Assembly (NCBI RefSeq): GCF_900220965.1
Contig: NZ_OBQC01000002.1
Location: 461,176 to 525,175 of the forward strand
Source: Ureibacillus acetophenoni
GTDB lineage: Bacteria > Bacillota > Bacilli > Bacillales_A > Planococcaceae
Direction: 5' to 3'
Length of the DNA stretch: 64,000 bases
This document shows, piece after piece, positions 46,990 through 57,061 of this stretch. Numbering within the stretch: position 1 is the first letter of the stretch; every line of letters starts with the position of its first letter. Position numbers and translations under genes: made by a program. The notes beneath the pieces were generated by a model. The model searched no databases and was not told where the DNA came from. It worked only from the letters and a program-made list of their open reading frames with translations.

Positions 46990-47120
46990 GCGCCCAGATT
47001 TTATCGAGCTTAGGCTAACAGGATGTTAGTCACTTAGACGTTGCCACAGGACGTGGCGCTCTTAGTCTAAGTTCATTTATTAAACCATTAAAAATCTGTG
47101 GCATCCGCCGGAGGCAACCT
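46990..47120. repeat. Structured multi-stem intergenic element
   Basis: A 130-base GC-richer block between a terminator and the tyrS end. Nested pairing: outer stem CAGATTTT/AAAATCTG (46995-47002, 47091-47098); hairpin CTAAC-AGGAT-GTTAG (47015-47029); stem ACTTAGAC/GTCTAAGT (47032-47039, 47065-47072) enclosing GCCAC-AGGAC-GTGGC (47043-47057); then a small GC hairpin at 47101-47115. I have an impression of similar interspersed blocks in Lysinibacillus-type genomes but cannot verify it. It has no coding frame. Orientation is unknown. Confidence 0.6.
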
Positions 47121-47195
47121 TCATTCAGCAAGGATATCCCTCACCGTATGGTAATCTACATACAATTAAAAATCATAATTTATAGAAATGCGACA

Positions 47196-48518
<1,323 letters not shown>

Positions 48519-48595
48519 TTAAAAAGAAATAATTCAACGAAAAATAAGTTGAGTTATTTATATTAAAAGTGTAGAAAAATATTTTATCTACAAAA

Positions 48596-48800
48596 TAAAA
48601 AAGCCCCACATACAAATGAATCATTTGCATGCAGGGACGTTTAAATAATTTTAACGCGGTACCACCCGGCTTGAAGAATACTTTTATATATCCTTCCACT
48701 CGTAAATGTCTTATCGCGACATATTCGTCAAGCTCCAAGAACGTAATTCATATTCTCACTATGACTAGCTTCCACTAACCGCTAGCTCTCTTTACAGGGA
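48596..48800 (-). ncRNA. T-box riboswitch upstream of tyrS
   Basis: The minus strand carries the T-box sequence CGGGTGGTACCGCG (48655-48668), followed by a terminator hairpin (48597-48639; arms GTCCCTGCATGCAAATG and CATTTGTATGTGGGGC, then T6). Upstream lies a Stem I region with a TAC triplet at 48743-48745 that could be the tyrosine specifier codon. Uncharged tRNA-Tyr would pair with it and prevent termination, switching on tyrS. Confidence 0.92.
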
Positions 48801-48865
48801 ATGAAAATACTACTTCAATCTTTTCAACACTTGAAAAAAAATATTATAATGATTGTTATTTTACT

Positions 48866-48895
48866 TGTTTTTTTTATAATGTCAATTAATTGATT
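48866..48895 (-). promoter_or_regulatory. tyrS T-box promoter
   Basis: On the minus strand TTGACA and TAAAAT with a 16-base spacer lie just ahead of the T-box Stem I, back to back with the penicillin-binding protein promoter. Confidence 0.55.
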
Positions 48896-48915
48896 ACTGA
48901 ATATTAGAATTATGC

Positions 48916-48921
48916 TATAAT
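48916..48921 (+). promoter_or_regulatory. Extended -10 promoter of the penicillin-binding protein gene
   Basis: TATAAT preceded by TGC (extended -10), 27 bases before the GTG start; -35 is weak (TTACTG). Confidence 0.5.
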
Positions 48922-48947
48922 AGACAAGATTTTAGGGGGTCGATAAA

Positions 48948-51902
48948 GTGGATGAAATAAAAAAGCGTATCGAACAACTCAATGAAAAAATTGAACAACT
49001 ATCTACTTCAGTGCGAACACGCCCACTTCGAATTGGTATAAGAGTTGTATGGAATTTATCATTGTTATTCCTTTTCATTATCATTATAGGTTTTGTTTTT
49101 GTCGGAGCAGTTGGTGCTGGCTATTTTGCATCATTAGTAAAAGACGAAAATCTACAAGCAAAAGACGAAATGTTATCACAAATTTATAATTATGAAGAGA
49201 CGAGTGAAATTTACTTTGCGAATAATATTTACATAGGTAAACTTCGGACGGATTTAGAACGTCGCGAAACATCATTAGATCAAGTTTCACCACTCGTTAT
49301 TAATGCTGTATTAGCAACAGAAGATGAATATTTCCGTGAACATAATGGAATTGTTCCAAAAGCAGTACTTCGTGGACTTTTACAAGACTTTTTAAATACG
49401 AGTCAACAAACAGGTGGTTCAACCTTAACGCAACAGCTTATTAAGAACCAAATTTTAACAAATGAAGTTTCTTATGAACGTAAAGCTAGAGAAATTTTAC
49501 TTGCAGTAAGGCTTGAAAAGTTTATGACAAAGGATGATATTTTAGAGGCATACTTAAATATTATTCCATATGGTCGAAGTTCTTCAGGGCGTAATATTGC
49601 CGGTGTTGAAACAGCTGCAAGAGGTATTTTCGGTGTTAGTGCATCTGAGTTAACTTTACCGCAAGCTGCTTACATTGCAGGTATTCCACAGGCACCATTT
49701 GCTTATACGCCATTTACTCAAGCTGGACAATTAAAGGATGCTAAAGGTTTACAACCTGGAATCGACCGTATGAAGGTCGTATTATCTCGTATGCTTGAAG
49801 TTGGTTATATTTCTGAATCTGAATACAATCAAGCTATTAGTTATGATATTACAAAGGATTTCAGAGAACCTGAAAAACTGGCAAAGGATAGCTACCCTTG
49901 GTTAACATATGAGTTAGAAAATCGTGCAAAACGAATTATAGCTGGTATTTTAGCAGAAAAAGATGGCATTGATCCAAAACGTCTTGATGAAGAAGAAAAC
50001 TTACTTGAAAAGTATATGATTCTTGCGGATCGTGATATTCGATCAAGTGGTTATCGTATTTATTCTACAATTGATAAAGATATGTACGATGCAATGCAGC
50101 AAGCTGCAGAGAACTTTAGTTACTACGGCCATACATTTACTAGAACTGAAATTGATTCAGAAACTGGTGAGGAATATGAAGTACAAATTCCAGTGCAAGT
50201 CGGTGGTATGCTAATTGAAAATAAAACTGGAAGAATAATAAGCTTCGTAGGTGGTCGTGATTTTGAAATAAGTGAATTAAATTACGCCACTCAAGCATAT
50301 CGTTCAAATGGATCAACTATGAAACCATTACTCGCATATGGTCCTGCATTGGATTATGGAGTTATAGGTGCTGGTAGTCCCGTAGTGGATGTAAAGTTTA
50401 CCCTACCTGGATATGAACCTTCTAACTATTTAGTAAATGAAGAAAGAGGGATTATGACAGCAAGGGAAGCTTTAGCTCACTCTCAAAACTTAACTGCACT
50501 AAGATTATATGATTCTATTCTCGATCGACGTCCAGTAACCTATTTAGATAAACTAGGTTTTTCTAAATTAGTACCAGTTGATTATGAAAGTTTAGCTATA
50601 TCAATCGGTGCAATGACTGTTGGTACAACAGTAGAAGAAAATACAAATGCATTTGCAGCCTTTGCAAACAATGGGCAATTTATTGATGCCTATATGATTG
50701 AAAAAATAGTTGATTTAGATGGCAATATTATTTATGAACATGAAACTGAAGCAGTTGATGTATTCTCTCCTGAAACTGCATACATGATCACGGATATGTT
50801 ACGTGATGTATTAGATTACGGTACTGGTGCAAGAGCAAATAGTATGTTGAAATTCTCATCAGACTTTGCAGCTAAAACTGGGACTTCCCAAAACTATCGA
50901 GACGTTTGGTTTGTTGGTTATAACCCGGATATTTCTTTTGGATTATGGATGGGCTATGACGACAAAAAAGAACCACGTTCGTTATATCAATTTAACAATA
51001 CGTACTATCAACCAAGTACACGTGTAAATATGCTTTGGGCTAATTTTATGAATGCAATGTACGATGTTAACCCTGAACTAATTGGTACATCTGAACAATT
51101 TACTGCTCCACCTGGAGTCGTTAATGCTTCATTCTGTGGAATTTCGGGACTTGCTCCATCCGACGCTTGTACACAAGCTGGATTAGTGAAGTCTGATTTA
51201 TTTAACCGAAACTTCTTACCAACAATTCCGGATGATAGTTTAATTTCATCGTCATCTGTAATGATTGACGGAAAAGCATATGCTGCTTTAGATTCCACGC
51301 CTAGAGAATTTGTAACTGAAAATGGAATAGGTTTAAATCCGGAATTCGCAAAACGAATGCTAGGTAGATTAGGTGGAGATGCATCGAAGTTATTGCCTAA
51401 CAATTCTTCATTTGGTAGCGGTGTTGTTTCAACTTCAACGCTAGAACCAGATAGCGGTAATCCACCTGCTGTCACTGCGATATTGAAAGGTAATGTTATT
51501 ACATGGACGAAATCACAAGCAAATGATGTAATTGGATATCGTGTGTATGACGTTACTAACGGAGATCGCAGTTTAGTTGCGACAATAAGAGATGGTCAAG
51601 AACTTCAGCATTCGATTTCAAATAATAGTTCATATATCGTTGTTGCAGTAGATATTACCGGTTTAGAATCAACAAATTCTAATACAGTTACTACTTTACC
51701 TACTGATCCAACATTACCTGGAGATCCAGGTGAAATTGAAGAACCGGGCAATGGAAATCCTGGCAATGGAAACGGTGGCGGAAATGGCAATGGAAACCCT
51801 GGTAATGGAAATGGCGGTAACGGGAATGGCAATGGAAACGGAAATAATAATGGTGATGACGGAGATATAATTGACGATATTATCAATCCCGGTAACAATT
51901 AA
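48948..51902 (+). CDS. Class A penicillin-binding protein with FN3 domain and Gly/Asn-rich tail
   Basis: A 984-aa bifunctional cell-wall synthase. Order: cytoplasmic N-terminus with coiled region (1-25), membrane helix (about 32-62), GT51 glycosyltransferase (about 100-285; catalytic Glu near 125 in ATEDEYF, GGSTLTQQLIKNQ), transpeptidase with SxxK at Ser 456 (STMKP), SxN at Ser 512 (SQN) and KTG at Lys 643 (KTGTSQ), then a fibronectin III-like domain (about 840-925) and a tail made of Gly-Asn repeats. GTG start with AGGGGG upstream. It occupies the PBP1A-like slot next to tyrS in other Bacilli. Confidence 0.93.
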   Translation: MDEIKKRIEQLNEKIEQLSTSVRTRPLRIGIRVVWNLSLLFLFIIIIGFVFVGAVGAGYFASLVKDENLQAKDEMLSQIYNYEETSEIYFANNIYIGKLRTDLERRETSLDQVSPLVINAVLATEDEYFREHNGIVPKAVLRGLLQDFLNTSQQTGGSTLTQQLIKNQILTNEVSYERKAREILLAVRLEKFMTKDDILEAYLNIIPYGRSSSGRNIAGVETAARGIFGVSASELTLPQAAYIAGIPQAPFAYTPFTQAGQLKDAKGLQPGIDRMKVVLSRMLEVGYISESEYNQAISYDITKDFREPEKLAKDSYPWLTYELENRAKRIIAGILAEKDGIDPKRLDEEENLLEKYMILADRDIRSSGYRIYSTIDKDMYDAMQQAAENFSYYGHTFTRTEIDSETGEEYEVQIPVQVGGMLIENKTGRIISFVGGRDFEISELNYATQAYRSNGSTMKPLLAYGPALDYGVIGAGSPVVDVKFTLPGYEPSNYLVNEERGIMTAREALAHSQNLTALRLYDSILDRRPVTYLDKLGFSKLVPVDYESLAISIGAMTVGTTVEENTNAFAAFANNGQFIDAYMIEKIVDLDGNIIYEHETEAVDVFSPETAYMITDMLRDVLDYGTGARANSMLKFSSDFAAKTGTSQNYRDVWFVGYNPDISFGLWMGYDDKKEPRSLYQFNNTYYQPSTRVNMLWANFMNAMYDVNPELIGTSEQFTAPPGVVNASFCGISGLAPSDACTQAGLVKSDLFNRNFLPTIPDDSLISSSSVMIDGKAYAALDSTPREFVTENGIGLNPEFAKRMLGRLGGDASKLLPNNSSFGSGVVSTSTLEPDSGNPPAVTAILKGNVITWTKSQANDVIGYRVYDVTNGDRSLVATIRDGQELQHSISNNSSYIVVAVDITGLESTNSNTVTTLPTDPTLPGDPGEIEEPGNGNPGNGNGGGNGNGNPGNGNGGNGNGNGNGNNNGDDGDIIDDIINPGNN

Positions 51903-51916
51903 TACTAAATAAAATT

Positions 51917-51961
51917 AACTCTCTATCATAAAGTAATGGCTTTATGTTGGAGAGTTTTTTT
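51917..51961 (+). terminator. Terminator of the penicillin-binding protein gene
   Basis: Arms AACTCTC and GAGAGTT with inner pairing CATAAAG/CTTTATG, then T7 on the plus strand. Confidence 0.8.
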
Positions 51962-51991
51962 GATCAATTGAAAGATAAGTTTTTTGAGATT

Positions 51992-52390
51992 GAGCAACTC
52001 ACTGCTGAATTGAGCACTATTCACATTGAATTGATCACTTTCCCCACGGAATTGAGCAAATTTAACTTCTTCCCGATTTTTTGAGCGACTCCTCGGGTTA
52101 ATTGAACAAATTTCCCACCTAATTGAGCACTTTTTACATTGAATTGAGCACTTTCCCCACGGAATTGAGCAAATTCAACTTCTTCCCGATTTTTTGAGCG
52201 ACTCCTCGGGTTAATTGAGCAAATTTCCCACCTAATTGAGCACTTTTTACATTGAATTGAGCACTTTCCCACGGAATTGAGCAAATTCAACTTCTTCCCG
52301 ATTTTTTGAGCGACTCCTCGGGTTAATTGAACAAATTTCCCACCTAATTGAGCACTTTTTACATTGAATTGAGCACTTTCCCACGGAATT
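51992..52390. repeat. Nested tandem repeat array
   Basis: Three near-identical units of 113, 112 and 112 bp (starting at 52048, 52161 and 52273) with partial units at both ends. On the minus strand each unit is made of about five sub-units beginning with TGCTCAATT or a variant, spaced by about 20-22 bp and one longer step. The array has an open minus-strand frame only because units are in frame or out of frame by single-base changes; no gene is claimed. Confidence 0.85.
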
Positions 52391-52414
52391 TTAGCATCTC
52401 CCCTCCCTACAAAC

Positions 52415-52460
52415 AAAAAAAGCACAATCCTAATCGGCACCGATTAGGATTGTGCTTTTA
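52415..52460. terminator. argD terminator (bidirectional)
   Basis: Twenty-base near-perfect stem with arms around GCACAATCCTAATCGG and CCGATTAGGATTGTGC, a two-base gap at the centre, A and T runs on both sides. Very strong. Confidence 0.9.
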
Positions 52461-52465
52461 TCACT

Positions 52466-53623
52466 TTAAACCGTCTGTTCATTTAACTGTTTAATTAATA
52501 CATCTTCTAAAATTGCAATCCCTTGATCAATCTCTTCATAGCTTACGTTTAACGGTGGTAATAGTCTTAAGACATTAGGACCTGCTCCACAAAGAAGCAA
52601 TCCTGCATCTTCAAATTTTGAAATAGTAGGAGCAACTTCTAAACTTCCACAGTCAATCCCAATCAATAAACCTTTTGCACGAACAGTAAGTTTGTCTGCA
52701 GGTAATATTTCATTTAGCTTCTGAACGAGATACTCCCCTTTTTCTTTTACTTCATTTAAGAACGTATCTTGAAACACAATATCTAGCACTGTTTGCGATA
52801 CAGCTACTCCTAACGGATTTCCACCATAAGTCGTACCATGAGAACCAGGGCTAAATGTATCATAAATTTCCGAAGTTCCTAGAACCCCTGCAAATGGGAA
52901 TCCCCCACCTAATCCTTTTGCCAAAGTTACTAAATCAGGTTTCAATACAGTCTGTTCAAATGCAAAACGAGTTCCAGTACGTCCAATGCCTGTTTGCACT
53001 TCATCGATAATTAATAAAATATCGCTTGTAGAACAAATTTCGTGGATGGCTTCTGCAAACTCCTCTGTAATTGGGTTTACCCCGCCTTCACCTTGGACAA
53101 CTTCTAGCATAATCGCCGCAACTGAATCATCTACAGATTTTTTTAATTGCTCAACATCATTAAAAGGTAAATAAGTGAATTTATCTACTAACGGACCAAA
53201 GCCATTATGAATTTTTTCTTGTGCAGTTGCCGACATAGCACCAAATGTACGACCATGGAAGGAATTTTCAAAAGTGATGATATGATTTTTTCCTGTATGC
53301 TTTCGTGCCATCTTAATGGCTGCTTCGTTCGCTTCCGCACCACTATTACAGAAAAAAGCATGTGACAAATGTTGATCTTTAACTAATGTTTCTGCAAGCT
53401 TTACTTGGCTTGGAATTTCGTACAAGTTACTTGTATGCCAAATTTTCTCGCTTTGTTCTTGTAATGTTTTTACCAATGAAGGATGCGCGTGACCTAAACA
53501 AAGTACAGCAATCCCACTAGTAAAATCTAAATAACTTTTTCCGTTACTATCTTTCACAAATGTCCCTTTACCTTCTACTAAGCTAATTGGTCTTCTAGAA
53601 TAGTTGTTAAAAAGTGCGTTCAT
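52466..53623 (-). CDS. argD: Acetylornithine aminotransferase
   Basis: A 385-aa class III PLP aminotransferase converting N-acetylglutamate semialdehyde to N-acetylornithine. The PLP Lys is in TLAKGLGGGFPFAGV, the cofactor Asp in LLIIDEVQTGIGRTG, and the N-terminal GIAVLCLGHAHPSLV is typical of ArgD. The ATG overlaps the stop of argB (ATGA), implying coupled translation. Last gene of argC-J-B-D; carAB and argF, which follow in B. subtilis, are not here. Confidence 0.94.
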   Translation of the reverse strand: MNALFNNYSRRPISLVEGKGTFVKDSNGKSYLDFTSGIAVLCLGHAHPSLVKTLQEQSEKIWHTSNLYEIPSQVKLAETLVKDQHLSHAFFCNSGAEANEAAIKMARKHTGKNHIITFENSFHGRTFGAMSATAQEKIHNGFGPLVDKFTYLPFNDVEQLKKSVDDSVAAIMLEVVQGEGGVNPITEEFAEAIHEICSTSDILLIIDEVQTGIGRTGTRFAFEQTVLKPDLVTLAKGLGGGFPFAGVLGTSEIYDTFSPGSHGTTYGGNPLGVAVSQTVLDIVFQDTFLNEVKEKGEYLVQKLNEILPADKLTVRAKGLLIGIDCGSLEVAPTISKFEDAGLLLCGAGPNVLRLLPPLNVSYEEIDQGIAILEDVLIKQLNEQTV

Positions 53624-54405
53624 TTTACCTTGCTCAACTCCTGAATAGTAATATTTGTCCCTAGTAAACTATCATTTACAATTTGTACAGAAGGAATGCC
53701 TGCATTTAGTACTTGAACCGCACCTTGAACTTTCGGGATCATTCCACCATAAATTTGCCCATCTTCAATCCATTTTTCGATATTGGATGGAGTTGCTTGT
53801 TGTTGATACTCATCGTTAATACGAATACCCGAAACATCTGTTACTAAAAGTAAACTTTCTGCGTTCATAGCTAGTGCAACTGAACTAGCAACGGTATCGC
53901 CATTTATATTCAGTGCCTGACCATCCATCGTCACGCCAACACAAGCTATAACAGGAACAATTCCTTGAGATAGTAGTGTTTGTAATAAGTTTGTATTGAC
54001 ATCAACTACTTCTCCAACATAACCATATTTCTCTTTATTTAAGTAATTTGCGTGAAGTAAAAATTGATCAAATCCACTTAATCCAATAGCGGAAATACCA
54101 GCCTTATTTAACTCGTATACTAGTTTTGGATTTACCTGGCTAATCAAAGCAGATTTTACAATATCAATTGCATCTTCACTTGTTACACGAATGCCGTTTA
54201 TAGTGTGGGAATCTACTTGTTGTTTTGCTAGTTCACGGTTTATCGCAGGGCCACCACCATGTGTAATGATAATATCGTAGCCATCTTCCTGAAACTTTTT
54301 AAAATTGGAAAAGAAAGCATTGTTCAAGCCTTCTAAAGTACTTCCACCTAGTTTTATAACAATGCATTTACGAGCGGTATGATGCATTGATTTGGACGTA
54401 GTCAT
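53620..54405 (-). CDS. argB: Acetylglutamate kinase
   Basis: A 261-aa amino-acid kinase phosphorylating N-acetylglutamate. It shows the phosphate-binding IKLGGSTLEGL, THGGGPAINRELA and the nucleotide-site residues in LLVTDVSGI and GGMIPKVQGA. Starts at the ATG at 54405 with GGGGGTG about 11 bases upstream. The first 38 bases overlap argJ; an ATG at 54387 is possible but has no ribosome-binding site. Overlaps argD at its end. Confidence 0.92.
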   Translation of the reverse strand: MTTSKSMHHTARKCIVIKLGGSTLEGLNNAFFSNFKKFQEDGYDIIITHGGGPAINRELAKQQVDSHTINGIRVTSEDAIDIVKSALISQVNPKLVYELNKAGISAIGLSGFDQFLLHANYLNKEKYGYVGEVVDVNTNLLQTLLSQGIVPVIACVGVTMDGQALNINGDTVASSVALAMNAESLLLVTDVSGIRINDEYQQQATPSNIEKWIEDGQIYGGMIPKVQGAVQVLNAGIPSVQIVNDSLLGTNITIQELSKVK

Positions 54406-55594
54406 AAGTTAAATCGCACCCCCAAGCTAATCCATAACCATTTCCTTGTTCTAAAGAAACTGATATTTTTACTTCATTTGCTTTTAAGATTTGAATTAGT
54501 TCCTCTTCTGAAAATGGAACTGGTTCGCCATGCTCAACCATTAAGGCATTGCCAATTTTAATTGAAATTTTATTTGGATCAACAGTTGCTCCACTATATC
54601 CTACAGCAGCAATAATTCGACCCCAGTTTGCATCACAGCCAAATACCGCTGTTTTCACTAATGGAGAGCCTACTACTGTTTTAGCAATTTTACGTGCTTC
54701 CCCATCTGAAACGGCCCCTTCAACCTCAACTTCTATTAACTTTGTTGCGCCTTCACCATCTCTTGCAATTGATTTTGCTAAGTCTTCGCAAACTGCTTTT
54801 AGTACATTATAAAAATTAGACCAATCAGGATGTAATGTTGTTAATGAATCATTCCCCGCTAATCCATTGGCCATTACTAATACTGTATCGTTAGTAGATG
54901 TATCACCATCAACAGTAATTGCATTGAACGTAAGATCTGTAATTTCCGATAACGCTTGTTGTAAGACGTGAGATTCAATATTCGCATCTGTTGTAATAAA
55001 CCCTAGCATTGTCGCCATATTTGGTTCAATCATCCCTGAACCTTTTGCCGTACCAGCAATAAGCACTTCTTTTCCATCAATAATTGTGCTGTATGCTGTG
55101 TTCTTCATGACAGTATCTGTTGTTAAAATCGCTTGAGAAAAATCAATGGCATTTTCTAATGAATTACTTAATTCAAGCTTCTCAACCCCAGTACGAACTG
55201 GATCCATTTTCATCACTTCTCCAATGACACCTGTAGAAGCAACTCCAATTAAAAATGGCTCAATATCTAACTTTTTCGCTGCTAGTTGTTGCATTTCATA
55301 AGCATCAGCAATACCTTGTTTACCTGTACATGCATTTGCATTTCCAGAGTTAACAATGATTGCTTGCATTTTTTTACTGTTGTACACGACTTCTTTTGTT
55401 ACATTTAGCGGTGCAGCTTGAATTGCATTTGTTGTAAAAACACCCGCTACACTTGCTGGTACTTCACTTACTAAAAGTGCTAAATCTTTCTTTTTATGTT
55501 TGATTCCACAGTGTATTCCTGCTGCTTTAAAACCTTTTGGTGATACGATATTTTTACTTGAGAGTCTTTTTAACTCATAACCTACTGTTGTCAT
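54368..55594 (-). CDS. argJ: Glutamate N-acetyltransferase / ornithine acetyltransferase ArgJ
   Basis: A 408-aa N-terminal nucleophile enzyme that recycles the acetyl group from acetylornithine to glutamate. The self-cleavage site is the Thr in KGSGMIEPNMATMLG, about residue 190; the alpha and beta chains arise from it. SGNANACTGKQG binds substrate. ATG at 55594 follows AGGGGGAA. Overlaps argB by 38 bases. Bifunctional activity is typical of Bacillus ArgJ but is not provable from sequence. Confidence 0.94.
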   Translation of the reverse strand: MTTVGYELKRLSSKNIVSPKGFKAAGIHCGIKHKKKDLALLVSEVPASVAGVFTTNAIQAAPLNVTKEVVYNSKKMQAIIVNSGNANACTGKQGIADAYEMQQLAAKKLDIEPFLIGVASTGVIGEVMKMDPVRTGVEKLELSNSLENAIDFSQAILTTDTVMKNTAYSTIIDGKEVLIAGTAKGSGMIEPNMATMLGFITTDANIESHVLQQALSEITDLTFNAITVDGDTSTNDTVLVMANGLAGNDSLTTLHPDWSNFYNVLKAVCEDLAKSIARDGEGATKLIEVEVEGAVSDGEARKIAKTVVGSPLVKTAVFGCDANWGRIIAAVGYSGATVDPNKISIKIGNALMVEHGEPVPFSEEELIQILKANEVKISVSLEQGNGYGLAWGCDLTYDYVQINASYRS

Positions 55595-55605
55595 ATTTTT
55601 CCCCC

Positions 55606-56640
55606 TTAAATGAACAATGGCACTAAATTTAAACCATGTGTTTGTGGTAATCCAAATTGGACATTCATATTTTGAATTGCCTGGCCAGCTGCGCCTTTTA
55701 CTAAATTGTCAATGACACTTATAATCGTTACACGATTTGTTCTTTCATCTAGTTTTATTGAAATATCACAGAAATTTGAGCCTTTTACTCGGTTTGTTCC
55801 AAGCGAAGATGCCCCACTAATTACCCTCACGAATGGATCATTTTTATATGTTTCTACTAAACATTCATTCAGCTGTTTTTCCGTTACCCCAGTAATTGCT
55901 GGTGCATATGTAGTAGAAAGTATTCCTCTAGTCATTGGAACGAGGTGAGTATTAAATGTGACTGTTGTATTTACGTCTGTAAATAGTTGAATTGCTTGCT
56001 CAATTTCCGGAATATGTTGGTGTTCGTTAATTTTGTATATAGAAAAGTTTTCATTTGTTTCACTGAAATGTGTTGCTTGAGATGGTTTATTCCCCGCTCC
56101 AGACACTCCACTTTTCGCATCGATTATTAAATAATTTGGATCTATTAATTTTTCTTTTATTAATGGAAGAATCGATAAAAGCACTGCCGTTGGATAACAT
56201 CCAGGATTAGCAATGATTTTCGCATCTTTTATTTGCTTTTCATTCCACTCAGTTAGCCCATAAACGCTCTCTTGTAGTAGCTCGAAGGGAGCAGGCTCTT
56301 TTTTGTACCACTCTTTATATAATTCAGGTTGTTTTAGTCGATAATCACCTGACAAATCGATTAGTTTTGGACCTGATCCAACTAATGGTGGTAACAATTT
56401 ACTCGTTACCCCTGATGGAGTACTTGTAAAAACAACGTCAAAAGAAGCTAAAGTATCTTCATCAATCTTTTTAAGTGAATCATCATGAATGGTTAATAAA
56501 TGGCCAAACCGTGATGAAAAAATTGTTCCCTCATCCGATGATGTAAATAACTCCAATTTTTCTACTTCTGGATGGGTATGTAAAAATCGGATTAATTCCA
56601 ATCCTCCATATCCAGTTGCACCAATTATTCCAACCTTCAT
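55606..56640 (-). CDS. argC: N-acetyl-gamma-glutamyl-phosphate reductase
   Basis: A 344-aa NADPH-dependent reductase. The nucleotide-binding motif VGIIGATGYGGLELIRFL is at the N-terminus and the catalytic Cys is in IANPGCYPTAVLLS. The ATG at 56640 is used because AAGGAG is nine bases upstream; an ATG two codons earlier is only three bases from it. First gene of the arginine cluster, downstream of a good promoter. Confidence 0.94.
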   Translation of the reverse strand: MKVGIIGATGYGGLELIRFLHTHPEVEKLELFTSSDEGTIFSSRFGHLLTIHDDSLKKIDEDTLASFDVVFTSTPSGVTSKLLPPLVGSGPKLIDLSGDYRLKQPELYKEWYKKEPAPFELLQESVYGLTEWNEKQIKDAKIIANPGCYPTAVLLSILPLIKEKLIDPNYLIIDAKSGVSGAGNKPSQATHFSETNENFSIYKINEHQHIPEIEQAIQLFTDVNTTVTFNTHLVPMTRGILSTTYAPAITGVTEKQLNECLVETYKNDPFVRVISGASSLGTNRVKGSNFCDISIKLDERTNRVTIISVIDNLVKGAAGQAIQNMNVQFGLPQTHGLNLVPLFI

Positions 56641-56670
56641 TTCCATTCACTCCTTGTATAAGATATTGTA

Positions 56671-56699
56671 AGTATAGGACTGTATATTTATTAAGTCAA
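56671..56699 (-). promoter_or_regulatory. argC promoter
   Basis: On the minus strand -35 TTGACT (56694-56699) and -10 TATACT (56671-56676) are separated by exactly 17 bases, about 35 bases before the start codon. AT-rich words nearby are loosely like arginine-repressor (AhrC) boxes, but no convincing 18-bp operator was found. Confidence 0.7.
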
Positions 56700-57061
56700 C
56701 TGTATTTTTATATATTTTATTTTTTTCTTAATTTTTTGCTCATAGCTATAGATAAGGTCAATTGTATACAAACAAACTAGTTTTTTGTTGATTTGAATAC
56801 AAAAAAGACGACCATTTGAAGTTTGTGTATACTCTTCACATGTCGTCTTTTTAATGTTTTTGTATAAATATAAGATTTTTTAATATTAGTGCATTTAAAT
56901 AGAGCATTAAAAGCAATTAGTTCATGAAATTATTTTACATGAATACACAGTTAATATTCTAAATATTTCAAAAATTAATTATTTTTTCGTATTTTCGAGC
57001 TTTTTTAAACCTTATTTTTAATATAATGTTAATATCATGTGCAGGTGGTGTTTAGTGATCT
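56700..57061. other. Argument-free gap between argC and acuA with an orphan terminator
   Basis: A 360-base AT-rich region between divergent genes. It carries a terminator-like hairpin at 56799-56853 that belongs to neither neighbour, a -10-like TATAAT at 57022-57027 for acuA, and inverted words TTCATG/CATGAA (about 56921 and 56938). No gene is supported. In relatives acsA usually lies divergent from acuA here. Confidence 0.5.
56799..56853. terminator. Orphan terminator-like hairpin
   Basis: Arms AAAAAGACGACCATTTGAAG and CTTCACATGTCGTCTTTTT pair with one bulge and one mismatch, with A and T runs on both sides. Both flanking genes are transcribed away from it. Confidence 0.65.

Noticed and set aside
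52021-52440. A 139-codon minus-strand frame through the repeat array
   Set aside because: Its protein is only the repeat read through, has no ribosome-binding site at its start, and neighbouring units are read in different frames because of one-base length changes.
56915-56945. A cre-like word near acuA
   Set aside because: TGTAAAATAATTTCA has the outer bases of a CcpA site but lacks the central CG, so I did not call it.
57055-57061. GTG as an earlier acuA start
   Set aside because: It is in a different reading frame from the acuA protein.
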